Source: Puffinus mauretanicus (lineage: Eukaryota > Chordata > Aves > Procellariiformes > Procellariidae). Taken from it: DNA of 64,000 nucleotides. The stretch is from NCBI GenBank assembly GCA_023333565.1, contig JAJKFH010003821.1, forward strand, positions 372,001 to 436,000, given 5' to 3'. Below the pieces are notes generated by a model. The model saw only the letters and a list, made by a program, of their open reading frames with translations. It was not told the origin of the DNA and ran no database searches. Positions 11,290 to 23,300 of this stretch are shown here, piece after piece (the stretch's first letter is position 1; the number at the start of each line of letters is the position of its first letter). The translations under genes and the position numbers were made by a program.

Positions 11290-12901
11290 CTGAGACACAA
11301 GAAACCCAACCGGTGAGCTGGAAGGCAGCTGCCACGCTTCTGGTCGAGTCCAGCCAGGATTTTGGTGAATCGTCGTCAAAATTGGACAGACCGCCACTTG
11401 TAGGTTTGAACAATCTTCCATTTTATTTAAAAAGAAATCTTTCTTTTTTTGTTATGTCTGACATACAGGCTGGATAAAGATAAATCTTTGCAATACATCA
11501 GTTTGAATAATGCTCTGAAGCCAAACATCTGGAAATACATATTTTATCAGTGTAGCCTATGTCAGACAAGCTAATGTTGATACTTTAACTGTTCCTACCC
11601 TTATTTCCAAGACCTGGATCATGTTATGGGAATTGCAGTGCTCATGGCAAAATGACTGATACGAAACTGCAGGAATTTTAAGCCCTTGGGGGGTAATGGT
11701 ATGCTTTAGTAATCCAATGCAGAACTGAACTTCATGCTGATTAAGCAGAGTGGCCATCTTAAAATGATTTCCAGAAAACATTTAGCTTCTAAAACGCTTT
11801 TTGTTACAAGAACTTTGTGGAGGGAGCACAGACTCTGCTTCTGGCATGAATTAATAGTGAATTGGTTAGTGTGTTAACAAAGACACCCTCGTCCTCTTTG
11901 TCCCTCCCTTTGGGCATCCCTAACACAAATGCATCACTAGCTAGGCCGCTCTTTCTGACAACATAAAGAGGTTCTAACTTGAAATTATTTTGCTTTTCAC
12001 TTTTATTCTCTCTTCTCTCCTGTTTTTCAGGGTAGGCTGATTATCGCTGATATTACAGCTTGACACACAGAAGGATATTTTTACTATTTCTGTTCAAGGT
12101 AGAGGACTGGATCTTCCACAGAGGAAGGGGGGACCAGACACCTCCCTCAACGGCAGCCTATTCAAACCTCCTGAACGTGCCTCCTACAGCACCGTACATG
12201 CAATATGTCCTGCAGTTAAGTGAATACAGAGACTAATGAGAATTTCAGTAAGTCCTATAGGTAACGAGTTAAATGACCCAATTGCAATATGTACCAGCCT
12301 TGTAGATAGGAAGATATACTTTCTCCTGTAATGAAAGTACTGCTAATGTCTCCACTAAGCAGAACATGATTTTCTACTACTAATCCGATGGTCCACTCCT
12401 GGAGCACATTTTATGACTATGTATTTCAAATCTTGATCAGTGGGAAAGCCCAAGTCTTGGCACAAATATAAACAGTGACGATAAATTAGACACAAGCAGG
12501 GTGCAACTTTTCAGGATCCCAGGCTCTGTCTAAATTTACTGGCTGTTTGCGGAGGCTTTGTGACTAATGGTAGCATAAAATATTTTATTCAACTGGCAAA
12601 GTGAGGACTCAGAATGATTGAGAAGTACTGTAACTGGCTGCCCTGATTAACTGTCGGTAAATTACTGTTAATGCTGGTAATAAATGCCATTAGCAGTAAT
12701 TCACTGAACAGCAGCTCTATAGGCTCCGATCATGTCAAAGTTTAGCTAGAAACAATGACTGACTAATCTTGGCAAGTTCCAGACGTTGCTGTGCTTCCCG
12801 ACGGGTGCTTGAAGACACTGCAGGTTGCAGTGGGCTGTACACACTCATGCCTTGCGAAGGATTGGAATGGCCTTTTTATCAGCTATTACTCTTTCCTTCA
12901 G
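11290..12901. other. Unique non-coding sequence with one non-coding exon-like segment
   Basis: A very strong acceptor-like tract (TTCTCTCCTGTTTTTCAG, ending at 12030) precedes a 68-base segment followed by GTAGAG at 12099. Every frame of that segment contains a stop, so it could only be an untranslated or non-coding RNA exon. Nothing else is supported. Confidence 0.35.
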
Positions 12902-12968
12902 CTGGAATGACACGTGCAATATATTTATATTTGAAAGCAAGCAATATTCCTCTGCTGCCTCCAGTGAG
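12902..12968 (+). other. Putative 67-base internal exon (splice-site evidence only)
   Basis: The acceptor ATTACTCTTTCCTTCAG ends at 12901 and the donor GAG/GTGAGTTG starts at 12969. Both are close to consensus. Two frames are open: one reads WNDTCNIFIFESKQYSSAAS and so on, the other GMTRAIYLYLKASNIPLLPP. Neither is recognised. The phase is compatible with the plus-strand candidate at 2463-2516 in both frames, which is weak support for a shared transcript. A gap of about 10 kb would be a normal vertebrate intron. Confidence 0.27.
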
Positions 12969-15900
12969 GTGAGTTGCTGCAGGACCTGGGGACTCGGCAC
13001 TATAGCAAACTTCAGTGCTGTGCTGTGAATTTGACCCTTCAAGAAGGGGAAAAACACCGCGGAGTCTACTGGAATCTTTTTGATCCCGGTAAGGGTTACC
13101 TTCTCTTCTCCTGCTCCCTGCCCCCGTGAGGCATCTTCTTCACGTTTCCATCAGTGTAACAACATACACTTGTGTAACTCTGTACCAACTGAGCATACCA
13201 AACTCCGGTGGTGAATGGATCCATCCTATTGTCCTGTCTAATATGCCCTTATGTGAAGCACAAATGTAATGGTATTATGCTTTATTGCAGTAAGGGAGAG
13301 TCATTGCTCCCATAAGTTATGGCAAGGGATATTATGCAGTAAAGCTGCATCTTTAATTATTATATCTCACAATCCATAGTGACATAAGCTATTAGAGAGG
13401 TCACTACACAGCATCTTCACTAGAACCTGGAGTATTCGTTTCAAATAATTCCATCATACTCTTTCACAGCACTGTGATAAAAAGCTATTACCTTCTCATA
13501 TGCATACAAATTGGGGTGAATTTCATAATACTGTGTTGCTTCAGCTCAGCATGTCTGGTATTGAACTTCAGTTACAGAATATTGCCCCACTGCTTTCCAA
13601 GTCGGGCTTTTCTAGCACACATTTTGCCACATGATTGATACAGCTCTGTTTTTCAGCGCTTTGAGATGCATGTGGACCAAACATGCTGTATTTGACTCAT
13701 TGACTTGTCCAGCTTGTTTCAGACTCATGGAGGATGGAACATGCCGATGTTCACACAAAGGTTGTATGACTTTTTCACCAGGGAACAAATCTGAGACCAA
13801 CAGGACAAAATGGTCAAATGCATTTTTTCCGTGGTAAAATGAGCTGATAGTTTTCTCAGTCAACCTAATGACTGTTCATAGCCACACACAGCCAGACATT
13901 TCTGCTAATGTGGCTTTGGTCAAGCAGCACATGAAACATCAGGCGTTTGAGCAAGTCATTTCTGGAACTGGCAGAATATTGGTTTTTCAGAATATTCAGA
14001 TATTGAATAGCAGTGAGCTGTCAGTTAAAGCTTCAGGATAACAGTAACAAGGAGTCTGCTTGGGAGAGGGGGGAGAGTTGTTTCACAGACATGAGATGCA
14101 AGAATAGATACTGGCAGCACTCCGGGTATAAATGGTGAAACAAGAGAAAGGGGAGTACTTAAAGAAGCACATGCGATACTGGAAAAATAACATAGTCATT
14201 ATTTGAACCTATTAGACATACATTCCAACAAAAGTAAAATGGCTTTTTAATTCCCAGACTGGTAGCAATGGATTCGTTCATGCTCATCATATTTCCTATT
14301 TTCATTAGAGGAGAAACATTCTGCATGCAAGTTATTACAAATAAAACTTCAGGCTCCTAAAATATGCTTATCTCACAAAAAGCTGCTGTGAGATAGTTTA
14401 GTGTAAATATGCTATAAGTGAAATAAATACAATACATTCTTAATTTGATAGTTTGCCATATGATGCATTTTTAATAATGCATTTTCATTAAATTTTACAG
14501 TTTCAGCTATCTGAAATAAGTGTGCAGATATGAGACTTCTGATCTTCTCTTCAGAGCTGAATGGCAAAAAAGACTTAAACAGGTTATTTTGTTTATAGGT
14601 CTTGAAATGATATTTTGAAAATTCCCAAAAATTCATTCTTTAGAGGAACATTCACATCTACCTCGTATTTACACATCCTCTTGCTTGTCCCACTTATCCA
14701 CCTTTAAACTTGTAATGAACTTTCCTCCTCCCCGGACAGCCTTGTAGTAAGTCTGCCCCACATTGCTTCACATTTCCCCTGCCACAAAGGCTTTATCTGT
14801 GAGTAGCCAAATCTTTCTGTCCCTGTTCCCAGACAATTTGGAAAGCACATTTGGACTCACTGGGATTCAATCATAGTTTATCATGCTCTTGAGCCTAACC
14901 TCAGAAAAGTATCTTATATGTCTAATGCCGATATTCATTGTTTTACAGGTGCATGTCAGATGATTTTATGGAATAAAAGCTGCACTTTCATACTGTATGA
15001 GTCCACCTCAGTATTTACACAAGTTACGCCCTATTTCAATGCTCAGTTGTAGTTAAGTAATGGCAGCAAACTCCCAGCTAACGTGCAGCTTTCTCATTTC
15101 TGGTTGCAAAAGAGGCAGAGTGGTTGTGTGTGTTTGTTGTTTTGTTTTTTTGGATGTTTTTTATGTTGTTTAAAATACCTTTTTCTTTACTATAAAGCTA
15201 TGGTGAAGCATAAAAGAAATAATAGCTAAGAAATGACAATTCCACAGAGAAATTAGCTCTTACAACAAAGGTTTTACTGGATAAGACTTTTTGCTATAAG
15301 GGTTGCTGCTAGGTCTCTGACATCCCTTAAGCAAATATGAGACAAAATTGTCATAAAGTGTGAGTGGAGTTGTCACGGAGCCACCTGACCAAACCAGCAT
15401 CTCATGGCCCAAGCAGTGTCTTGGCATGGGAGGTCATTAGGTAGACATGGGGCGGGAGGGTGGAGAACGCTAGAGCCTTGCCTACTTCTGTTGCCAGAAA
15501 GCCATAGCTTGTATAAGCTCAAGAGCAACACTATTTTGGGTTACTTCAGTTGTCATTTAGATGTATCCTCTGGTTTATAGACTGTCTCTCTGCCCCAAGA
15601 AATTAACAGTTTGTGCTTGGAGCAGTAAGCAGATCTGGTTTGGGTCCCTTAGATATATAGGTTATAAAATGGTGTCGTGGATATAAGGTGGATTTCTGGA
15701 GCATTTTTAAAAATTAGGACCAGATCTGTTTTCAGAAGGATATTCTGTTGGAACCTAGTTAAAACGTTTTGTGTGGTATTGCTTGATCCCTTCTGTAAAT
15801 GCAGTTTTAATGGAAGAAAAAGGGAAAGCAGCTGAATGGAAGGCATAAAGTTCCAGCTCCTGCTTTCATGGACTTTCATTTAGGTGCATGCTAATATGGC

Positions 15901-18900
15901 TATTAAAATAAGCTGCTAAATGGGTCAGTAAAATTTTCAAATGCTTCATTTAAGAAAATATTTTTTCCAAAATTTTTCTCCAGGAAAAAATGGAAAGGGA
16001 AGTGGACATTTAAATAGCATGACTTTTGGATGTGAGAAAATTAAAGAATCAGCATCTTCACTTTTAAGGTCTTCTCAGTAATTATAATCAATGCAACTTG
16101 AAAGACAAGATTTGAGGGTTATTTGTTTAAAGTTCAAGGGAAAATAGATTTTTGGACTTAGGCATTCCTATGCTACTCTGTTCTGCTAATATGTGAGAAC
16201 AAATTAATTACATAGGCTGCAAAATGGATTGCTTGGATGTAAAGTCCTTTCTGAATGAAGTTAAAATTAGGGCTTTCACTCTTCATTGCCCTGAGTATTG
16301 TGTGTTTAGTTACTCTTAAACCAAGTGGGTGTATAATGTCACTGCTGTAATGTGTATTCTGATTGGGTTCACAAATTATAAATTAATTTGAGGCAGTTGC
16401 AGGCATCAAAGGATGCCTTGTGCTCCGATCCTATCAACACATATATGTATGTTTATTTGATGCATATTACCTAAAACACTAGCATGCGCTCTTACATAAC
16501 GTACTTGCTGGAAGTGGGCTGAGCTGAAGAGTTAACGGGAACTCAAGTACAGATATTTCAAAAATCAGAAGCCAAAAGTAGCGTAAATGATGCGATGTCC
16601 TGTAAAACCTCATATTTTTCTCTCTTGAAAGCATCTGCTTTGAAAAGAGATACTTTCCAGGCTGTTGGCCTGAAAAACAAAGCTAAAAAGAAATTAGGAG
16701 TAAAGTAATCTTTTAATACGCTTCTCTCATTGTGCCTAAAAATGCAGGTGACAATCTCACCCCTTAGACAGCACCCATAGTAATGTAAATACAAAAGCCA
16801 CCCCCAAAAAAGAGAGGTGAAGCATGAATATGCGAATGCTCCTACTTATCTCTCATGTACAGCCGCCATGGCCTTTTATTTCATGCTCAGCTAATACAAA
16901 TCTGCATTTCAAAGAAACAAATAAAACTTCATAAAACACAGAATTTGCTTCATTTAAAATCAACTCAGCTGCCTTTTTATAGTTTCAGTTAAATCTATTA
17001 AAATCACATAGAATGACCTCTTACAAAGAAAGCATTTACCTGAAAAAGTAACTTACCATGACAATACATGGCTGTACACACTTTGGAGAAGTGTCACTTT
17101 TTCAGGCAGAAAGCATTTATCATACCAAAATAGCTATTATCAAATAATCTACTGCAGACTTCTTAACATGGAAAGGGAGCTAGAAACCTTCCCACTTGCT
17201 TTTTGGCAACAGCTGGTTTGCAGAGGACAGAAGTGTGGCTTCCCAGCCCTTATTATGAATATTCTTCTCCCCTTTTGCAAAAGCTTGCCTAGGCCAGCTA
17301 CAGCCCTTGGCAATCTCGCCAGCAAAAATTACACTCAGAAGAACAAAGTGCTACATTTGCACAGTGTGGATTCCCTTCTTTGGAAACCTAAACCTTTAAC
17401 CTGTTCGTATAATATCCCAGGAGGCAGACTGATACGGAGAGAAATAAATGAGCAACTCCACTTGACGCTGAAGTCTGTCTCCCTGATTATTCACTGTTTT
17501 TCACTGAGCTCTGTGTAGTCATTTGCATGCCTCCTAAGTGGGAGTGCAATACCACTGAATTAAACCTCCCCATTCATTTCCACTACTTGCAGTTTCTTTC
17601 TATATCTACTTAATAAAAGTAGAACTGACTGCACAAGAGACGCTTCGTACCGACATGTGGGTGGTGATTTCTGGGCTATCTGGGGCCTTCCTATGCGTTT
17701 CTGTATTTGCCTGCTGGACCTCGTCATGTCCCCTCCTACAGAAAAGGAGGCTGTCGGTGAAGGCGGTTGGCCATCCCCGGTCACTTCACATTGCTTCAGA
17801 GGTTTTGCAGTTTCATCACTAAAGAAAGGGGCATAACTCTTCCAACAGCCGTGTGGGATGGACTTGGTGCTTGCTCTGAGGACTGCTTTGGAGAACTGAG
17901 AATAAGCTACGTGAGCGTTACATGGTAGGCACTTTATGTGCTACTTGATTAACTCTAAAGCAAATTTTCCACTCTGTTTTTCTGTCCTTACACTGTGCTC
18001 TGTGAATGTAAGTTATGGGGGGACATCAGTGCTCCTCCTTGAATAAGGAAGAAGTACTGCTGCTCAGGGAGCTTCTAAGCACTCAGCTGGAAGCTGGTGA
18101 TGGCCGGCTTCTTACTGAGATGATTCACCAGGCAAACAGGCCTGCTTCCAGGGGAACAGCAAATGGGGAACATCAGTAACACATTCAGAGCCATCTTCAG
18201 GGATGAGCCTGCAGGACTGAGGTCTTGGACTAGCCCTAGCTCCAAAGCAGCACTCAGGAGATACCACTCTGGCTGCAACAGGATTGCTGGGTGGGGTCAC
18301 AGCTGATATGTGTCTGATGCAGAAGACTCAACAGCACAAATGCAGCAAGACCAGACCCACTGTCCATGTTTGCCCACTGTGACATAAGTCTCCGTGTGAC
18401 ATCCCTGCCAGTGCTTGAAAGGGACCAGCATACACTGATATGCCATGCTGCCACATCAAAATGTGGATATACAAGCATTCTTTGCTAGAGAAAAATGAGA
18501 CAGAACAGGGAACATGCCTTATTACTTCTGAATTCCCACTTCAATCCATGCATATGTGTATAGTAATAAATAGATACAATCAGAGGAGAAGCTCTGTCTG
18601 TAAGGTCCCATCCATTTTTTGTCATATCCTTTAGAGTTGTATGACTAACTGCTGGAGTCCTGAATATGCATGGATGGCTCTGGGGTTTTTGATACAGGTA
18701 GGACTTTCCTGGTTGCAAATTTTCTTAAGTTTATATTACTTAACTTCAGTTTGCTACACTGTGGTAGAGGAGGTGTTAAATCTCCCATACAACCAGTGAC
18801 AGAATCCATGTTATTGAGTCTGCTGTGCTCTCTGCAAAGACTTTCACACCAAAGCCATAGCCTTGTACTGGCAAGAAGCAAGCCTATTGGCATTTATTAT

Positions 18901-20262
18901 TTGAAAGACTAAGACTGAAAACCACTAAATATCAAACCAGTTGTGATGTGGTCAGGATCAGGTTAGTCTACAATCCGTCTAGCATTTGCTGCTTTGTTTC
19001 CACCTGACTAATGCTAAGCCATCCAGAGGAGGGAAGCCTTCACGCGAGTCTGTCAGAAACACTACATAAGATCACAGCATGATTGTCTGTTTGAATATCC
19101 CAGCTCATCCAGGAGAACAAGTTTATCTAAGATATCGCAGAAGACTGAGGTGATTGTTATACCAGAAAAGTTTCTGTCCGCTTAGCTATCAGATGACATC
19201 ACTTCTGAGCTCATTTACAAATTCCTAGAGCAACAAACATTTCAAAGAGCTGTACCTTCAGTATTGCTTTCCTTATTGTGCCCTTATTGTTTTGCAGAAA
19301 AGAGACCCCATTTTCTTCCAGTTTTGTAGCAGACAATGACAATAGGCATTTTTCTTTACTTGTCAGCAGCATATGTTGCCATCTGGCACATTGCCCTACT
19401 GGCCAAAATTGTAAAGATGCTATTTTGATGGGTCGCTATAGAAATGATGCTTTCAGACAGACATTGCCATAGTAGTGTTAGTCAATAAATTGAAAGAACA
19501 CAATTTGCAGATGAAAGCATTCCCCCATGTTCTTGCCCCAGTTTTTTAAAAATTATCGCAAAGGTTCTGCCTCCAACAATCTCCAAGCCATTCAAGTAAG
19601 GCTAGAGAGAGATTTAGAAAAAACTGAAGGCATCTTGCACAGTCACCAGTGACAGTAGCAGGAGGTAGAAACTCCGTGGTGGCACAGCAAGGACAATGTC
19701 ACCATATTTCTGCCTCAGTCATGCTAGAGATTCACACTGCTGCTTCTTGAATGGCTTACCACCTGCACGAGCTCCGAGTCTGGATGTCAAGGCGTGACTC
19801 TAGACAGTGTAAGTCCCATAAGCACTTTCATCCCTCACCAGCTGAGAATATTAAGAGCAAAAAGGGCCTCCAAAATAGACATGCAAGCCCAGGTAATGTG
19901 CAAACAATGAGCTAGTCAGTAATAAGCCTCTGCTACTTAGCTGGTAAAAGCTGTGCTCCTGGGAAGTGAAATGCTTCCCACACAAAAGCAGCTGATGAGC
20001 AAATGGAAAAAAATGAGAATAATAACAGTGTTTAAGAAACTAACAATGAACTAGTAGCTGCCTTCTTACTGTTTTGCCCTTTAGCAAATCAGAATCAGAA
20101 TCACTTCCTTGATAAAACTGGTGATAGGGAGTTGCCACTTTTCAAAATGCATTTGGAGGCAAGGTGTCTCTGGTTTAACAGCAGATGCATGACTGGACCA
20201 GTCCCCTGCATTGCTGAGATGGCCACGCTCTGGTGAGCAGAACTGGTAGAGGCTCTTCTCAG
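12969..20262. other. Unique non-coding sequence
   Basis: Long AT-rich stretch without a recognised gene, transposon or tandem repeat. Parts with mixed, low-redundancy AT-rich texture (for instance about 16800-17150) could be conserved regulatory DNA, but that cannot be judged from one sequence. A minus-strand GTAAGTTA donor-like site at 17050-17056 has no convincing acceptor partner. Confidence 0.4.
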
Positions 20263-20300
20263 GTCCCCATGGGAATCTCATGAATACGTCCCCATGGGAA
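20263..20300 (+). promoter_or_regulatory. Duplicated 13-bp palindromic motif, EBF-like
   Basis: GTCCCCATGGGAA occurs at 20263-20275 and again, identically, at 20288-20300. Each copy contains the inverted repeat CCCATGGG. The core fits the CCCNNGGG recognition pattern of early B-cell factor (EBF/COE) proteins. Two identical sites 25 bp apart are more than expected by chance locally. No gene is visible beside them, so a regulatory role is inference. Confidence 0.35.
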
Positions 20301-23300
20301 CCTGCTCTGGTTCAAGCTGCCCCGACACCTCTGCTGCCATACCAACAATCTCAGAGGCAGTGGAAAAGTGTGCAACAAGTAGTCACAACTCTGTATGAAA
20401 AGTAGTTTTCTGGTAACTGCAGCGTTGCTGAGGATGCCAGTTATCAACCAAAACAACTGCTTATCCTGTGCAGGATAATCAAGAAGGCATATTTCATGGT
20501 TGGCACCTGCTTTGGGTAGCTAAAACGTGTACAACGTTTATTCAAGCGTCTTCCAACATCTTTTCACTTGTGTGCCTCCTCTTTAATCTTCCTACCTTGT
20601 ACTTTGCTGAGCTACATTTTCTCCAGTTTTAGTTGAATCACATGCACATGTATAATAATAAATAACAGTAACTGTACAGGGCAAAGACAGTACTGTCCAG
20701 ATTTTGTAAGAAAGGGGGATCTGCATCCAGAAAAACACAGTATCTCGATACCAGATTCAGCACTGAGCACATCACAGAGCATGACACTTTGGTGGATTTG
20801 CCGAAAAAGGGGGTTGTAATACTTTCTGTTGTTTGCATCTTTGTTTTATCTTTGATGTGTTATTCTTCCTCTCATCAAAGTGGTTTTCAAATAAATGGGA
20901 AAAAAAAAAGATAAAATGGAGAGTTCCTGCACAAAGCGAAATAAGGAGATACAGCTTGCTAGGCATGAGATACACGTCTGAGTGAAAGGTGAGATCATCC
21001 TTCTTTTCAGCATCTGAGATAGGGTAGTGGTGGGCAACAATGTAGATCAGATAATCGTGTTTTATTTCATTAGGCCCTGCCTAAACTACAAAATACTTTC
21101 AAGGAAAAGAGTGGCTATTGAATTTGAAATCTAACGACAGCATGATCAGATTTTAATAATGTGCTTTAACCCAGACACAGAGTGAGGCTAAAGCACTTTT
21201 TAAACTGCTTAGAACTTAGTCTGACCCCATCAACAAGGAGCATTTCACACTGCGCCGGAGCTGTTTGAGCTATGGATTGGGAGCAGGCAGGAGAAGCCAT
21301 GCTATTGAGTTAAGTATGCAAATCTTTAAGCAGGTGAAATTTCAGGTATCAAATTGGATCCTAAGAGGGATTTGCTTGCAAAATATATGATTCTCCCTAA
21401 CATGTTAGGGTAATTATTAGTTCGTATTTCACTATAGGATATTTTTTTCTACTGTGCATGTATATACTAGCTCTGCAAATATTAAATCATATTCAGATTT
21501 AAAAGTTCATGATTGTTCTTTCACTAAGATACAATAAATACCTCATTCTTTCTGGAGAGAATTCTTATATACTACACTGGTTTTGCTTATAACACCTGTT
21601 TTATAAATGAAATTTTTATTATGAGACATCAAGGATACAGTAGTCAGGATACAGGATAGTTACTGAGCGTATTAATACAATTTTCATTCTTACCAGCTGC
21701 ATTGACAGACTGTCTCTACAGAAAAGCTGCAGTCTTTGTCACTGCCAAAAAGCCAGATGCTCAAATATCCTCTTTGCACCCTGATGGTCACTGCACGACC
21801 ACTAAAATACTCGACATTATGCCCCTCCCTCCATTAACTTATGAAACATTGTCTTTAATTTTTTTCTGACCTTTACCAAAACAGGCTTATATCTGTGTAT
21901 TCTTGAAGCAAAAACATCTTAGAAAAAATGATCTGGCTCTGAAGTTTTGAATGCAGTCCATATGTCACAGAGACTTAGTGAGAGATCCAGTCTGAGACAC
22001 ACTGATAGGGTGTCACTGTCAATATCGCTTCTCAAGGTCACCGAGTTGGTACTTCACACAACGCGGAGCTCTGCTGTTGTGTTGGAAAGAAAACATCAGT
22101 CTACTGAAAACAAATGTTAAGTATGGCAGCAGATTACAGAAGCAAGAAAAACGCTCAGAACGTTTTCAAATGCTTCAAGCAAACTGAAGACAGATGGATC
22201 AATATTTAGGAATTATTATTATCTGTTCTACAGTTTACTAGTGAAGTCAAAGTAAGTGCGTTAAAGCTGTTGAAAAGAATGCTAGTAGCTTTTCTTACAA
22301 CAATAATCATTAAAGAATATCATAGTATCTTTATGAAGTGCACTAGATTTCTGTTCAAACTGTTGCAAGCTGAAAATTCAAGATTCCTGGTACAGAAAAC
22401 ATCACAACATTAGCTTCTTTAGCCACTAAATCAATTTTCCATTTAATGTGGAATAACTTATGTCACTTGATGGTCTTTAGGGACCTTTTCACAATAATCC
22501 ACTTGACGAGTGAGGCAGGTAAGCTTTGCAAGATTTATAATTGATCACTGGTGCTATTGTAGACATGATGGAAATACCATATATAACATAAATACTTTCT
22601 AGCAAAAAATATTACTGCTTCATAATCAGGTGTAGGTGTTAGTCTCTGATTTAGCATCGCTTTGACATAATGAGCCTATGGTTCTGCATATACAGAATAT
22701 AAATATAATGATGTTTTTATAAGGGTTCCAGACGTCTTGCCTGTATATGAAATGTAAATACCGCGTTCAATCTTTAGCCCTTGAAATTGGGTGTGAAGGA
22801 GGGATTCTGTTTGGGCCTAAATACAGGCAAGCTTTATTTGGGGACTATATTCCTATGGAAGTGCAGCTGTTCAAATGCTCTTAACACCCAACAAAGACAG
22901 CATTGTTCTGTGGAAACACGTTTGCCGGAGTTGGTGGGGCTCTGGCCAGCTGTAGGTGGGACGACTGCAACAGCAAGAGCCTGTTACTCAGCAGTCCACT
23001 GAACGATGCCTGGTGGTTTCTCACAGCCATGATGGACTGCATCTGGCCAGGAGAACGAACAACGGGGAAACAAAGACCTTGCTCAGACACAGCGTGTGGT
23101 GTGGATGTGCACTTGAACTCCTGTAGTCGGCAGGGGAAAACTTGTAACGATTCTAGCTAGCATAGCTGGTTGGTGTTGCCTTTGAGACTTCACCAGCATC
23201 ACTTTAGCAGTAATGCTATTATTCTAATTGTTGATTCAAGGCCATGAACAAAATTCTTAAACAACTGGACTTAGATGCCCATAAAAGAACACTGACACTC

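Noticed and set aside
12031..12098. Strong acceptor followed by a GTAGAG donor
   Set aside because: All three frames contain stops, so it is not a coding exon. A non-coding exon cannot be excluded, but nothing else supports it.
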